A stretch of DNA of 64,000 nt from Sinomicrobium weinanense. Its GTDB lineage: Bacteria > Bacteroidota > Bacteroidia > Flavobacteriales > Flavobacteriaceae. Positions 14,611 through 23,999 of the stretch are shown piece by piece (the stretch's first letter is position 1; every line of letters begins with the position of its first letter). Made by a program: the position numbers and the translations under genes. The notes beneath the pieces were generated by a model. The model did no database searches, was not told where the DNA came from, and saw only the letters and a program-made list of their open reading frames with translations. The stretch is from positions 372,001-436,000 of the forward strand of contig NZ_JAHKRR010000001.1 in assembly GCF_018863395.1 (NCBI RefSeq), read 5' to 3'.

Positions 14611-16329
14611 CTATATACCGAGTTCGCTGATAATGTTGTCTATCCTGTTACGGAGTTCCTGTTCCGTTTTTTCAAATTCGTCTGTCGAATCGAGTTTTGT
14701 GTTTACGCTGACATAGAACTTTATCTTGGGTTCGGTCCCGCTGGGACGTGCAGCGATCTTGCTGCCGTCTTCGGTATAGTATATAAGTACGTTGGACTTC
14801 GGGAGATCGATAGTCTTTTCCTCACCGGTTGTCATGTGGTGTGCCACGGAACTCTGATAGTCTTCGATCAGGGTCACTTTAGACCCGTTGATCTCCTTCA
14901 GGGGCTTGTTCCTGAGGTCTGTCATGATCTGTTTGATCTCTTCAGCACCTTCCATTCCTTTTTTGACCAGGGAAACCAGGTGTTCCTTGTAAAACCCGAA
15001 ATCCACATACATCTGCAGGAGTTTTTTGTACAGGGTGCTGCCTTCGGCTTTGGCTTCGGCAGCGATCTCACAGGCGAGCAGGGAAGAGGTTATGGCGTCC
15101 TTGTCCCGTACAAAATCGCCTACCATAAAACCGAAACTCTCCTCTCCGCCACCGATAAACGGCTGTTCCGGATGGTCTTTTATCATTTTGGCGATCCATT
15201 TAAACCCGGTGAGCCCTGCTTTGCATTCCACCCCATAGGCTTCGGCGAGTTTGTGCATCATAGGTGTAGATACGATGGTGGAGCCAATAAATTCCTTCCC
15301 GTTTATACGGCCGTCCTTTTTCCACTGGTCCAGCAAAAATTTGGTCATCAGCACCATGGTCTGGTTACCGTTGAGCAATATGAGTTTGCCCTTGTCGTCT
15401 CGTACGGCTATGCCCAGGCGGTCGCTGTCGGGGTCGGTACCTATCACCATGTCAGCCCCGATCTCTTCGGCTTTTTGCAGGGCTATGGTCAGGGCTTCCG
15501 GCTCTTCCGGATTGGGAGACTTTACGGTAGGGAAGTTCCCATCGGGCGTAGCCTGTTCTTCTACCACATATACGTTTTTATAGCCGGCCCTTTTCAATAC
15601 TTCAGGCAATGTAGTGATGGAGGTTCCGTGCAGCGAAGTGAACACGATCTTGAAATCGTCTTTTCCCCTGGCATTAAAACTACCGTTATCTACTGAAGCG
15701 GAAATAAACACTTCGTCGACTTCCTTGTCTATGAATGTTATGAGTTCGTCTTTCGGAGAAAAACGGATGTCCTCGAAAGAAGTGGCATTGATCTCTGCAA
15801 TGATCCCCGCATCCTGGGGCGGTACGATCTGTCCGCCATCGGCCCAATATACCTTGTAGCCGTTGTATTCGGGCGGGTTGTGAGAAGCAGTAAGTACAAT
15901 ACCGCAGTGGCAGCCGAGGTGTTTTACCGCAAAAGAAAGTTCCGGGGTGGGGCGCAATGCGGAAAAGAGATATACTTTAATATCGTTGGCCGAGAAAACT
16001 TCGGCCACCAGCCTGGCCAGGGTATCACTGTTATGACGGCAGTCATAGGCAATGGCCACCTTGAGGTCTTCCCCGGGATAGGTTTTTTTGATATAGTCGC
16101 TGAGGCCCTGGGTGTTTTTTCCAAGGGTATATTTGTTGATCCGGTTGCTTCCCGTACCCATAATACCGCGCATACCGCCCGTTCCGAATTCCAGGTCCTT
16201 GTAGAAGGACTCTGTCAGTTCTTTGGGCGAAGCCTCCATCATTTCCTTTATTTTTTCTTTGGTAGTATCGTCAAAAGCGGGGCTGAGCCACTCGTTTGCC
16301 TTTTTTAAAATGTGATCTTCAATTTGCAT
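14611..16329 (-). CDS. Phospho-sugar mutase (phosphoglucomutase/phosphomannomutase)
   Basis: A 572-residue alpha-D-phosphohexomutase, which shifts phosphate between C6 and C1 of glucose or mannose. Signatures in order: the catalytic serine loop [16 protein letters not shown] (Ser149), the Mg-binding loop [10 protein letters not shown], the sugar-specificity loop GGEESFG, and the phosphate-binding loop [12 protein letters not shown]. The length fits the PgcA-type (about 570) and not the shorter ManB/GlmM forms. Cytosolic. It feeds sugar-1-phosphates for nucleotide sugars and sits with a GT2 gene upstream and an exporter downstream. Confidence 0.93.
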   Translation of the reverse strand: MQIEDHILKKANEWLSPAFDDTTKEKIKEMMEASPKELTESFYKDLEFGTGGMRGIMGTGSNRINKYTLGKNTQGLSDYIKKTYPGEDLKVAIAYDCRHNSDTLARLVAEVFSANDIKVYLFSALRPTPELSFAVKHLGCHCGIVLTASHNPPEYNGYKVYWADGGQIVPPQDAGIIAEINATSFEDIRFSPKDELITFIDKEVDEVFISASVDNGSFNARGKDDFKIVFTSLHGTSITTLPEVLKRAGYKNVYVVEEQATPDGNFPTVKSPNPEEPEALTIALQKAEEIGADMVIGTDPDSDRLGIAVRDDKGKLILLNGNQTMVLMTKFLLDQWKKDGRINGKEFIGSTIVSTPMMHKLAEAYGVECKAGLTGFKWIAKMIKDHPEQPFIGGGEESFGFMVGDFVRDKDAITSSLLACEIAAEAKAEGSTLYKKLLQMYVDFGFYKEHLVSLVKKGMEGAEEIKQIMTDLRNKPLKEINGSKVTLIEDYQSSVAHHMTTGEEKTIDLPKSNVLIYYTEDGSKIAARPSGTEPKIKFYVSVNTKLDSTDEFEKTEQELRNRIDNIISELGI

Positions 16330-16401
16330 TTTTTAGTGCGTTGTATGTTTGTTATATACTGATAGTCTGTTTGTTTATGATGATCTCCCGCCACGGTCAG
16401 G

Positions 16402-17406
16402 TCAAATGGGAGTATGGTCTTTTGTGTGATCCTGGTTTTTCTTTCTTTCATCAACGTTGAGTGTGCCGGAAATCTTATACCGGTCGTTCTTTGTTTTTGT
16501 TCGGAGGATGATCTCACCCAAAAATCCGGCAAGAAAAAGCTGCGAACCTATGATCATTGTGGCCAAAGCTATAAAAAACCACGGATTCCGCGTAACCAGT
16601 ATAGTAGGTAGATTGTGATATAACTTGTACAGTTTATCGGCCCCTATAAAACCGGCCGAAAGAAAACCGATGAGGAACATCAGTACGCCCAGGGCACCGA
16701 AGAGGTGCATGGGCCTTTTGCCGAAGCGCGAGAGGAACCATATGGTAATGAGGTCCAGGAAACCGTGGATAAAGCGCTCCATTCCGAATTTTGTTTTCCC
16801 GTATTTGCGGGATTGGTGCTTGACCACTTTTTCTTCTATACGCCCAAACCCTGCGTTTTTGGCCAGGACAGGAATATACCGGTGCATTTCGCCGTAAACC
16901 TCAATATTTTTAATGACCTCCTTTTTGTAGGCTTTAAGTCCGCAGTTGAAATCGTGGAGTCTTAGCCCCGACGTTTTTCTCGCCGCCCAGTTAAAGAGTT
17001 TGGAAGGGATGTTTTTGGTAAGGACGGCATCGTATCTCTTTTTTTTCCAGCCCGAGATGAGGTCATAATGCTGCCGGGTGATGAGATCGTACATTTCCGG
17101 GATCTCTTCGGGATTGTCCTGCAGGTCGGCATCCATGGTGATCACTACATCGCCCTGGGCCATTCTAAACCCGGCATGCAGTGCCTGTGATTTACCGTAA
17201 TTCCGAAAAAAACGGATGCCTTTTATTGCCTCATCCTCTTCAGCCAGGGCGGTTATGATCTCCCAGGAACCGTCCGTGCTGCCGTCGTCGATAAAAAGAA
17301 TCTCGTAAGAAAAGCGATTGGATTGCATTACCCGTGCAATCCAATCGTGTAATTCCCGTAAAGACTCCTGTTCGTTAAGTAGTGGTATTACTACAGATAT
17401 GTTCAT
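16402..17406 (-). CDS. Family 2 glycosyltransferase, dolichol-phosphate-mannose-synthase type
   Basis: A 334-residue membrane-bound GT2. ATG at 17406 gives the usual start (NISVVIPLLNEQESLRELH). Catalytic motifs: IDDGSTDGS, the DAD (MDADLQDNPEEIP), and the acceptor region DFNCGLKAYKKEV. Two C-terminal transmembrane helices (about 228-260 and 270-300) mark the DPM1/GtrB/ArnC-like class, which moves a sugar from a nucleotide to undecaprenyl or dolichyl phosphate at the inner leaflet. The acceptor and sugar are not readable. The end is strongly charged (DERKKNQDHTKDH). Confidence 0.9.
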   Translation of the reverse strand: MNISVVIPLLNEQESLRELHDWIARVMQSNRFSYEILFIDDGSTDGSWEIITALAEEDEAIKGIRFFRNYGKSQALHAGFRMAQGDVVITMDADLQDNPEEIPEMYDLITRQHYDLISGWKKKRYDAVLTKNIPSKLFNWAARKTSGLRLHDFNCGLKAYKKEVIKNIEVYGEMHRYIPVLAKNAGFGRIEEKVVKHQSRKYGKTKFGMERFIHGFLDLITIWFLSRFGKRPMHLFGALGVLMFLIGFLSAGFIGADKLYKLYHNLPTILVTRNPWFFIALATMIIGSQLFLAGFLGEIILRTKTKNDRYKISGTLNVDERKKNQDHTKDHTPI

Positions 17407-17488
17407 CGGCAAATATTAAGAAATACTTCCCAAATTTACACAAAATTGTTTCATCGGTTTGTTTTGGACTGTTGTTTGTTGGAAGAGA

Positions 17489-17605
17489 CTAAAAATCCTG
17501 CCTTTGATTAAGTATACGTAATACAAGGACTTCTTCACTTTGAATAAGGTAGTGTCTGGAATAATGGAACTTATCCAAAGTGACAAGTTTTCCAATCTTT
17601 TCCAT
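17489..17605 (-). pseudogene. Remnant of a RelE/ParE-type toxin C-terminus
   Basis: A 38-codon open frame on the - strand, ATG at 17605, stop at 17489. It encodes MEKIGKLVTLDKF, HYSRHYLI, then QSEEVLVLRILNQRQDF. The latter half matches the layout of the last two strands of ParE/RelE toxins (a Y-R/H-x-Y-x-I strand followed by V-x-V-L-R-I-x-N/H-x-R-x-D). The N-terminal two-thirds of such a toxin and any antitoxin gene are absent; the frame instead begins where a 14-bp tandem repeat (17606-17647) ends. Most likely a decayed toxin-antitoxin locus. Short length limits certainty. Confidence 0.4.
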
Positions 17606-17647
17606 AGAATATATACTTTAGAATATATACTTTAGAATATATACTTT
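17606..17647. repeat. 14-bp tandem repeat, three perfect copies
   Basis: AGAATATATACTTT is repeated exactly three times (17606-17619, 17620-17633, 17634-17647) with a partial tail. It sits between the DUF4199 gene stop (17667) and the toxin remnant (17605). AT-rich; may mark a deletion junction. Confidence 0.9.
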
Positions 17648-17666
17648 CTATATATCAACCGGTAAG

Positions 17667-18188
17667 CTATTCCTTAGGTTTTGATTTCCCCAGGAATGCC
17701 CCGGTAATCAGCGAAATTATAAAACCAATGAAAAGATTGAAGATAATAATGACGGGATAGCCGATCCATGCAAATTTTCGTCCCACTTCCATTTGTGTTT
17801 CAATCTGCTCATCTGTGAGTTTCCCTGAATTCTGAAGTTCCTGCCGGGCCAGTTCAAAGGATTTGTCCATCATTTCAGGGTCTATTACATAAGCGAGTAA
17901 AAGCGAATAGACCACGGAGATAAGAGCAGCTATCAGGGCAACTCCCAGTCCTGCTTTCAGGGATTGGGACAGGGAAAGGAACCCGCCGTTCAATTTTTTG
18001 AACTGAACCATGGCTATAATAATACCAAGGGCCAGAATAATGTAGTTTACGATAGCTATGGTCCAGCTTCTTTGATAATGCATATCCATAATGTATAGCA
18101 TTATACCGAAGAGTACCATGATCCCCCCTGTGAGGAGCCCGTAATTCAAAGCTAACTTTCCCGTTTTAGGTTGTAGATTTTCTTCCAT
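17667..18188 (-). CDS. DUF4199 membrane protein
   Basis: A 173-residue inner-membrane protein with four predicted helices (about 16-32, 42-60, 75-101, 141-165) and a polar loop between the third and fourth (DPEMMDKSFELARQELQNSG). Size, helix layout and the GGFLSLSQSLKAGLGVALIA stretch fit DUF4199, common in Bacteroidota and often beside a GT2 gene, as here. No catalytic motif is visible; role unknown. It starts leftward from ATG at 18188 and was probably joined to the GT2 gene before the toxin remnant and repeat came to lie between them. Confidence 0.8.
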   Translation of the reverse strand: MEENLQPKTGKLALNYGLLTGGIMVLFGIMLYIMDMHYQRSWTIAIVNYIILALGIIIAMVQFKKLNGGFLSLSQSLKAGLGVALIAALISVVYSLLLAYVIDPEMMDKSFELARQELQNSGKLTDEQIETQMEVGRKFAWIGYPVIIIFNLFIGFIISLITGAFLGKSKPKE

Positions 18189-18294
18189 GATTAAATAGTT
18201 TGGTTAAAAGTACTTATTTAGTGGTAAAACAGGGGATTTTGTTACATCTTTACAAACAATATTTTCAAAAAGGATAATTTTTTTGAAACAGCTA

Positions 18295-18324
18295 TTGTTT
18301 ATTCTGTAAATATACTTAAATTTG
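18295..18324 (+). promoter_or_regulatory. Promoter of the L31 gene
   Basis: TTG (18295-18297), a 19-nt spacer and TAAATTTG (18317-18324) match the Bacteroidota sigma-A consensus exactly. The coding start is 40 nt downstream at 18364. Confidence 0.7.
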
Positions 18325-18363
18325 CACCTCGAATTTTAGGAGAAAGAAATAAATATAACGGCG

Positions 18364-18615
18364 ATGAAAAAAGGCATACATCCGGAAAATTATAGATTAG
18401 TGGCGTTTAAAGACATGTCTAACGACGATGTTTTTATCACCAAGTCCACTGCAGAAACCAAAGAAACCATAGAAGTGGAAGGTACGGAATACCCGCTGGT
18501 AAAGCTGGAGATCTCCAGAACTTCTCACCCTTACTATACCGGTAAATCCAAACTGGTGGATACTGCCGGACGTATTGACAAGTTCAAGAACAAATACGCG
18601 AAGTTCAAAAAATAA
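18364..18615 (+). CDS. rpmE2: 50S ribosomal protein L31 type B
   Basis: An 83-residue ribosomal protein of the large subunit. [20 protein letters not shown] at the start and [20 protein letters not shown] near the end are typical of the type B (cysteine-free) L31, which lacks the zinc-binding cysteines of the type A form. Promoter at 18295-18324 and terminator at 18640-18665 make it a single-gene transcript. Confidence 0.96.
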   Translation: MKKGIHPENYRLVAFKDMSNDDVFITKSTAETKETIEVEGTEYPLVKLEISRTSHPYYTGKSKLVDTAGRIDKFKNKYAKFKK

Positions 18616-18639
18616 TTATCGCAAACTTAAAGTATACAG

Positions 18640-18665
18640 ACCCCTGAGAAATCAGGGGTTTTTTT
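18640..18665 (+). terminator. Terminator after rpmE2
   Basis: Perfect 8-bp stem ACCCCTGA/TCAGGGGT with a GAAA tetraloop followed by a T run to 18665. The next gene starts 25 nt later. Confidence 0.92.
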
Positions 18666-18690
18666 ATTTTTACACAAAACTCACACACAT

Positions 18691-19866
18691 ATGAACTATA
18701 TTCTTATTGACGGCCCTGTTCGTAATGCGCTGTTGCCTTTTACTTTTACGAGGCCCGTTGCGGATATCCGTGTAGGGATACTGACCGTCCGGGAGAAATG
18801 GGAAAAACTGCTGGAAGAAAGAACATCGACCCTTACGGAAGATTATCTGTCTGTTAAATTTCCTCTGGTGGAAGCCCGGGAAAACATCCTTATCGATGCC
18901 TCCTTTTTACCCACTGCGGAATTAGTGGCCATGGTGAAAGGCCTGCAACCCGGGGAAGCAGTATTTCAGGGAGAACAACTTATTGCGTTTTACAGCACCG
19001 AAGCCCGACAGGAAACAGATCTTTCCGCTTTCGAAAGAAAGGAATACGACGGAGATCTGATACGTATCGAAAACAGCTGGGACATCTTCTCCCGGAACCG
19101 GGAAGCCCTCCAGGCCGATTTTGAACTCCTTACCAAAGGCAGGAAAAGCGAGCCTATACCGGAAGGTATACAGGTCATTGCCCCTGAAAACATATTTATA
19201 GAAGAAGGAGCCCGGCTCTATTTTTCCACCCTGAACGCTGCTGATGGTCCTATCTATATCGGCAGGAACACCCTGGTCATGGAAGGCTGTCATATCCGGG
19301 GAGGCTTTGCGCTTTGTGAGGGAAGTATTGTAAAGATGGGCGCCAAAATATACGGGGCCACGACCGTAGGCCCCAATTGTAAGGTTGGCGGGGAAATAAA
19401 CAACTCCGTTCTGTTCTCTTATTCCAATAAGGGCCACGAAGGCTTTCTGGGAAATTCCGTGCTCGGGGAGTGGTGCAATATCGGGGCGGATACGAACAAC
19501 TCCAATATGAAGAACAATTATGACGAGGTGAAACTGTGGAGCTATGAAACGGAGCGATTCAAAAAAACAGGATTGCAGTTTTGCGGACTTATGATGGGCG
19601 ACCACAGTAAGTGCGGTATTAATACGATGTTCAATACCGGAACGGTCATAGGGGTGAATACGAATATCTACGGAAGCGGACTGCCCCGGAATTTCGTTCC
19701 TGATTTTTCCTGGGGAGGGGCCAGCGGTTTTACCATCTATACGTTGCCCAAGGCCGTTGCGTCCGCCCAAAGGGCCGCAGTGCGGAGAAATGTGGAATTT
19801 ACGGATGTGGATGCCGGAATTCTGGAAAAGGTCTTTGAGCTGACAAAAAAATGGCGAAAAGAGTAG
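18691..19866 (+). CDS. GlmU-like sugar nucleotidyltransferase/acyltransferase fold protein
   Basis: A 391-residue protein of the putative sugar nucleotidyltransferase family with a GlmU-like layout. The N-terminal half (1-180) is a degenerate nucleotidyltransferase domain (NALLPFTFTRPVADIRVGIL). The C-terminal half (about 190-350) is a left-handed beta-helix with hexapeptide turns (IFIEEGARLYFSTLNAADGP, GAKIYGATTVGPNCKVGGEI, WCNIGADTNNSNMKNNY). Conserved across Bacteroidota near the S9 peptidase or L31 genes. It may act on UDP-sugar precursors; the exact reaction is unproved. Ends just before the word-repeat hairpin at 19877. Confidence 0.85.
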   Translation: MNYILIDGPVRNALLPFTFTRPVADIRVGILTVREKWEKLLEERTSTLTEDYLSVKFPLVEARENILIDASFLPTAELVAMVKGLQPGEAVFQGEQLIAFYSTEARQETDLSAFERKEYDGDLIRIENSWDIFSRNREALQADFELLTKGRKSEPIPEGIQVIAPENIFIEEGARLYFSTLNAADGPIYIGRNTLVMEGCHIRGGFALCEGSIVKMGAKIYGATTVGPNCKVGGEINNSVLFSYSNKGHEGFLGNSVLGEWCNIGADTNNSNMKNNYDEVKLWSYETERFKKTGLQFCGLMMGDHSKCGINTMFNTGTVIGVNTNIYGSGLPRNFVPDFSWGGASGFTIYTLPKAVASAQRAAVRRNVEFTDVDAGILEKVFELTKKWRKE

Positions 19867-19876
19867 ATGTGAGAGG

Positions 19877-19962
19877 GTGAGAAAGTGAGAAGGTGAGAGG
19901 GTAGTAATAAGTCAATTAGTTAATTTTCAAATTCTCACCCTCTCACCTTCTCACTTTCTCAC
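19877..19962. repeat. 26-bp perfect inverted repeat of GTGAGAAGGTGAG words between convergent genes
   Basis: Arms 19877-19902 and 19937-19962 are exact reverse complements over 26 bp with a 34-nt loop. Each arm is a chain of GTGAGA-type words of 8-9 nt. It lies between the convergent GlmU-like and S9 peptidase genes, and the peptidase stop codon (19959-19961) lies inside the right arm. It probably serves as a terminator in both directions, though there is no T run. Confidence 0.92.
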
Positions 19963-22325
19963 TTTCCTTCCAGGGTGGTGTTGAACAGTTTCAGGATACG
20001 TTTGTATTCATCCGTCCAGCTACTGGGCTCTACAAAGCCGTGGTCTTCGGCCGGGTAAACGGCCATCTCCCAATTGTCCTTGCCCAGTTCTATGAGGCGT
20101 TGTGACAACCTTACCACATCCTGGAAATGTACGTTTACATCGACCATGCCGTGGGCAATGAGCAGGTTGCCTTTTAATCCTTCTGCAAAATAAATAGGGG
20201 AGGATCTCCGGTATGCTTTAGGGTCGTTAAAAGGTTCGTTCAGAATGCTGGATGTATACCAGTGATTGTAATGCGCCCAGTCCGTTACCGACCGCAATGC
20301 AGCGCCGGAAGCAAAGGTGTCTCCTTCGTTGAACAGGGCCATCAGGGTGATGAACCCGCCATAACTTCCGCCGTAAATCCCTACTTTATCTTTGTCAATA
20401 CCGTATTCGGCTATCAGGTATTTTGCCCCGTCCACCTGGTCGGAGAGATCTTTTCCTCCCATGTGCCGGTAAATGGCGGTGCGCCAGTCCCTGCCGTAGC
20501 CCGCACTGCCACGGTAGTCGATGTCGAGTACGGTATACCCGAGGTCGGTCAGCAGATTGTGGAACATGTATTCCCGGAAGTAGAGCGACCACCATTTATG
20601 AGCATTCTGCAGGTATCCTGCCCCGTGAACAAAAATTACGGCAGCGTTGTTCTTTACGTTGTCTTCCGGAACATACAGGCGTGCAGGGACGGCTGTACCA
20701 TCGGCCGCAGTAAAGCGAATAAGCTGCGGATCGCGCCAGGGATAGGCCCTGAAAGCCTCCGATTGTCCCGAAGTGAGCTGCGTCTCTTTGGCTCCGGAAG
20801 CGTTCTTTTTCAGGTAGAGTTCCCAGGGTTTATTGCTGTAAGAGTGCCGTATGGCCAGGTATTTTTCATCGGGGGAAAGCGATACTTCATTGTTCCCGGT
20901 CATGGAAGTGAGTTTTTCCATCTTTCCGCCATAGACAGGCATTTTGTAGAAGTGCCGCTCTCCGGGATGGACTTCGGAAGTGGTCAGGTACCAGCTTTTG
21001 CCGTCTTTGGATAGAAAAGGGTTGAATACCTCGAATTTTCCGGAAGTCAGTGCCTTTTTCTTCCCGGTCGTGACATCCAGCAGATAGAGATGCGAATACC
21101 CGGTTTCTTCTGACTGAAAATAAATGTGTTTATTGTCCGGAAGCCAGCCCAGGGTACCTCCGCCCATGGTCCAACCGATCCCGGGGCCTGCGATCCAGGA
21201 TTCGTCGCGCTGGCGGTCCAGGGTTTTCAGGCTGCCGTCCTCAGGATTGAGCAGGGCGATCCACCGGTCCTTGTTGTCTTTGGAACGCAGGTTGACTATG
21301 GCATATTTCCCGTTGTCCGAAAAAGAAACCCCGGAGGCGATGACTTCCCGTTCTTCCGATTTCCATTCCCGGTCGGGATAGTCTTTGACATAATCCGGAA
21401 GGTCCTTAATCCCCGGAAGGCTTCCGGTTGATACCCTATATACGGTGTCTTTTTCGAGATTGTATACCGCTAATTCCCGTTCGGTTGTTTCAATACCCAC
21501 TTTTGCGCGGGTATTCAGATCGGTAGTATAACCCGATGCATCGATATAGTCGGGAACGATCGTTTTTTCGGTATTTTCCCTGGTCATAAGGCTGAAGGTA
21601 GCGTATTTTTCGTTGGGAGAAAGTTGAAGGCCGAGCACCTGTTTTTTGCCGGAATAGAAGGTGAAAGGTTCTTTTTCTTTGGTCATTTCCCGGTAGGTTT
21701 TGCCCTGTTCTTTCTTTTCCTTTCTTTCACGTACAACCCGCAGCAGTTTCAGGTTGTCTTTTTGCAGCCATTTGCTCTTGGCGGAGCCTTCCTTTTCCTC
21801 ATCGGTAGCCGGGGCACCACTTTTTATCCGGGTGAGCTGCCTGATCTTTCCGGAAGCTGTGGAATAAGTAAAAAGATCGCTTCCGGACCGAAAGGCTATC
21901 AGGTTTTCATCGGCCAGGAATTTCGGGGATTCCAATGGGTTTCCGGTTTGCAACAGTTCAGTTTTCTTCCGTTTTTTCAGGTCGTAAAGGAACAGTGTGT
22001 TGTCTTTAATGTATACTTTTTTGGTCTTTGACTTGTTGTATTCCCCGTTTTGGGGGATCATGGCCGTTTTTTCTTTTGCAGAGACTTTTTCAATGGTCTT
22101 CGGAGCCTTGATCCGGATGCGGTAAAGCGAATCTGACGGATCGCCGTCCCGGTTGTATTTGAAATAGATGGTTTCCCCGTGCTCGCCCCATCTTATATCA
22201 GAAGGAAAAGTGCCCATCCACTGCGGGTCCTGCATGATCTTTTCGACAGAGAGGTCACTCGTTTGGGCGTTGATGGAAGAGGAGAGGGAGGCTAAAAGGA
22301 ATAACAGGGTAATTTTTCGTAACAT
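19959..22325 (-). CDS. S9-family prolyl oligopeptidase/dipeptidyl-peptidase, secreted
   Basis: A 788-residue exported serine peptidase. ATG at 22325 was chosen because it starts a signal peptide (LRKITLLFLLASLSSSINAQ); the frame stays open upstream but that extension lies in a repeat. Residues about 30-520 are a beta-propeller with WD40/PD40-like blades (SPDEKYLAIRHSYSNKPWEL). The C-terminal alpha/beta hydrolase has nucleophile GGSYGG (Ser654), Asp729 (GMVDVNV) and His762 (EDHGF). It cleaves short peptides in the periplasm, probably Pro- or Ala-specific as in DPP IV/acylaminoacyl-peptidase relatives. Its last codons overlap an inverted repeat. Confidence 0.93.
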   Translation of the reverse strand: MLRKITLLFLLASLSSSINAQTSDLSVEKIMQDPQWMGTFPSDIRWGEHGETIYFKYNRDGDPSDSLYRIRIKAPKTIEKVSAKEKTAMIPQNGEYNKSKTKKVYIKDNTLFLYDLKKRKKTELLQTGNPLESPKFLADENLIAFRSGSDLFTYSTASGKIRQLTRIKSGAPATDEEKEGSAKSKWLQKDNLKLLRVVRERKEKKEQGKTYREMTKEKEPFTFYSGKKQVLGLQLSPNEKYATFSLMTRENTEKTIVPDYIDASGYTTDLNTRAKVGIETTERELAVYNLEKDTVYRVSTGSLPGIKDLPDYVKDYPDREWKSEEREVIASGVSFSDNGKYAIVNLRSKDNKDRWIALLNPEDGSLKTLDRQRDESWIAGPGIGWTMGGGTLGWLPDNKHIYFQSEETGYSHLYLLDVTTGKKKALTSGKFEVFNPFLSKDGKSWYLTTSEVHPGERHFYKMPVYGGKMEKLTSMTGNNEVSLSPDEKYLAIRHSYSNKPWELYLKKNASGAKETQLTSGQSEAFRAYPWRDPQLIRFTAADGTAVPARLYVPEDNVKNNAAVIFVHGAGYLQNAHKWWSLYFREYMFHNLLTDLGYTVLDIDYRGSAGYGRDWRTAIYRHMGGKDLSDQVDGAKYLIAEYGIDKDKVGIYGGSYGGFITLMALFNEGDTFASGAALRSVTDWAHYNHWYTSSILNEPFNDPKAYRRSSPIYFAEGLKGNLLIAHGMVDVNVHFQDVVRLSQRLIELGKDNWEMAVYPAEDHGFVEPSSWTDEYKRILKLFNTTLEGK

Positions 22326-22376
22326 GATAAACTGGTTTTGATCACAGCTTACGAAGCTACGTAATTTTTTAAAAAA

Positions 22377-22477
22377 AGATTGTTGGGAGATTGAATGAGA
22401 TTGATGGAAGATTGATGGAATGTGTAGAAGGAGAAATTTAAAAAATGTTTCAATCTTCATCAATCTCCCAACAATCT
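22377..22477. repeat. Inverted repeat of AGATTGATGG words in the divergent gap
   Basis: AGATTGTTGGGAGATTGA (22377-22394) is exactly inverted at 22460-22477 (18 bp), with more imperfect pairing further in (gattgatggaagattgatgg against caatcttcatcaatc). It fills the space between the S9 peptidase and MtaB genes, which diverge. A -7-like box TACCTTTG (22540-22547) lies between it and mtaB. Confidence 0.9.
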
Positions 22478-22623
22478 CTCCGTAAAGGACTAAGTGTAAA
22501 ATTTAAACAAACTCTTAATTCTGTTCTAAATACTTTAAGTACCTTTGCACTCCCGGAATAAATATAAGAGTCTCATCCCGAAGTCTTTGGAAGAGGCTCT
22601 CAAAATTTACAACAAGCAGGCAA

Positions 22624-23961
22624 ATGGAACAGAGGAAAAAGGTAGCTTTTTACACGTTGGGATGCAAACTGAATTTTTCAGAAACATCTACCATTGCCCG
22701 TGGTTTCCAGGACAGGGGATTCGACCGTGTGGATTTTGAGGAAACTGCGGACATCTATGTTATAAATACCTGTTCGGTCACGGAAAATGCAGACCGGCAG
22801 TTTAAGCAGGTGGTGAAAAAGGCGCAGAAAAAGAATGAGAATGCCTTTGTCGCGGCCGTGGGTTGTTATGCTCAGCTTAAACCAGAAGAACTGGCCGCAG
22901 TGGACGGAGTGGATCTCGTGCTTGGCGCCACCGAAAAATTCAAGATCACCGATTATATCAATGACCTTTCCAAAAACGATTACGGGGAAGTACATTCCTG
23001 TGAGATCGAGGAAGCCGATTTTTATGTGGGAAGTTACTCAATAGGCGACAGGACCCGTGCATTTCTCAAGGTCCAGGACGGGTGCGATTACAAATGTACC
23101 TATTGTACCATTCCGTTGGCCCGGGGAATATCGCGTAGTGATACCCTGGAGAACGTATTGAAGAATGCCGCGGAAATAGCGGAACAAAATATAAAAGAGA
23201 TCGTACTTACCGGGGTCAATATCGGTGATTACGGTAAAGGGGAATTCGGCAACAAGAAACACGAACACACCTTCCTGGACCTGGTACGGGCCCTGGATGA
23301 GGTGGAGGGGGTAGAACGCCTTCGCATTTCTTCCATAGAGCCCAATCTGCTCAAAAACGAGACCATAGAATTTGTGGCTGGGAGCCGCACTTTTGTACCT
23401 CATTTTCACATTCCGTTGCAATCCGGGAGCAATGATATTCTGAAACGAATGCGCCGGAGGTACTTGCGGGAGCTTTATACAGACCGGGTACACAAGATCA
23501 GGGAAGTGATGCCGCATGCCTGTATAGGAGTGGATGTCATTGTAGGCTTTCCCGGGGAAACGGATGAGCATTTCCTGGAAACCTACCATTTTCTGAATGA
23601 ACTGGACATCTCTTATCTCCATGTGTTCACCTATTCCGAAAGAGATAACACCCTTGCCGCGGAAATGGGCGAGGTAGTGCCCAAAAAGGTCCGTGCCAAA
23701 AGGAGCAAGATGCTGCGCGGACTGTCGGTAAAAAAACGGCGGGCCTTTTACGAAAGCCAACTGGGCACTACGCGGACCGTACTTTTTGAAGGCGAGAACA
23801 AGGCCGGGTATATACACGGGTTCACCGAAAACTATGTAAAAGTAAAGGCCCCCTGGAACCCGGAACTTGTGAATACGTTGCACAAGATAAAGCTGAAGGA
23901 TATTGACGAAGACGGCATAGTGCGTTTCGATTTTGTGGAAGAAGAAGTTTTTGCTTCGTAG
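22624..23961 (+). CDS. mtaB: tRNA t6A37 C2-methylthiotransferase MtaB
   Basis: A 445-residue radical-SAM methylthiotransferase that adds a methylthio group to N6-threonylcarbamoyladenosine at tRNA position 37. The N-terminal UPF0004 domain has the three iron-sulfur cysteines Cys14 (TLGCKLNFSE), Cys50 (INTCSVTENA) and Cys81 (VGCYAQ). The radical-SAM motif is C154-x3-C158-x2-C161 (DGCDYKCTYCTIP). The GCKLNFSET start, in place of GCQMN, separates MtaB from MiaB. A C-terminal region of about 60 residues corresponds to TRAM. Cytosolic; apparently its own transcript. Confidence 0.93.
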   Translation: MEQRKKVAFYTLGCKLNFSETSTIARGFQDRGFDRVDFEETADIYVINTCSVTENADRQFKQVVKKAQKKNENAFVAAVGCYAQLKPEELAAVDGVDLVLGATEKFKITDYINDLSKNDYGEVHSCEIEEADFYVGSYSIGDRTRAFLKVQDGCDYKCTYCTIPLARGISRSDTLENVLKNAAEIAEQNIKEIVLTGVNIGDYGKGEFGNKKHEHTFLDLVRALDEVEGVERLRISSIEPNLLKNETIEFVAGSRTFVPHFHIPLQSGSNDILKRMRRRYLRELYTDRVHKIREVMPHACIGVDVIVGFPGETDEHFLETYHFLNELDISYLHVFTYSERDNTLAAEMGEVVPKKVRAKRSKMLRGLSVKKRRAFYESQLGTTRTVLFEGENKAGYIHGFTENYVKVKAPWNPELVNTLHKIKLKDIDEDGIVRFDFVEEEVFAS

Positions 23962-23999
23962 CTATAAAAACCCAAAAGACCTTTTTATCCTACATACTA

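Noticed and set aside
20262-21014. A 250-codon + strand frame opposite the S9 peptidase
   Set aside because: Antisense to the propeller and hydrolase domains of a clear peptidase; composition and lack of motifs show a shadow frame.
23038-23883. A 281-codon - strand frame opposite mtaB
   Set aside because: Shadow of the radical-SAM gene; no motif or promoter.
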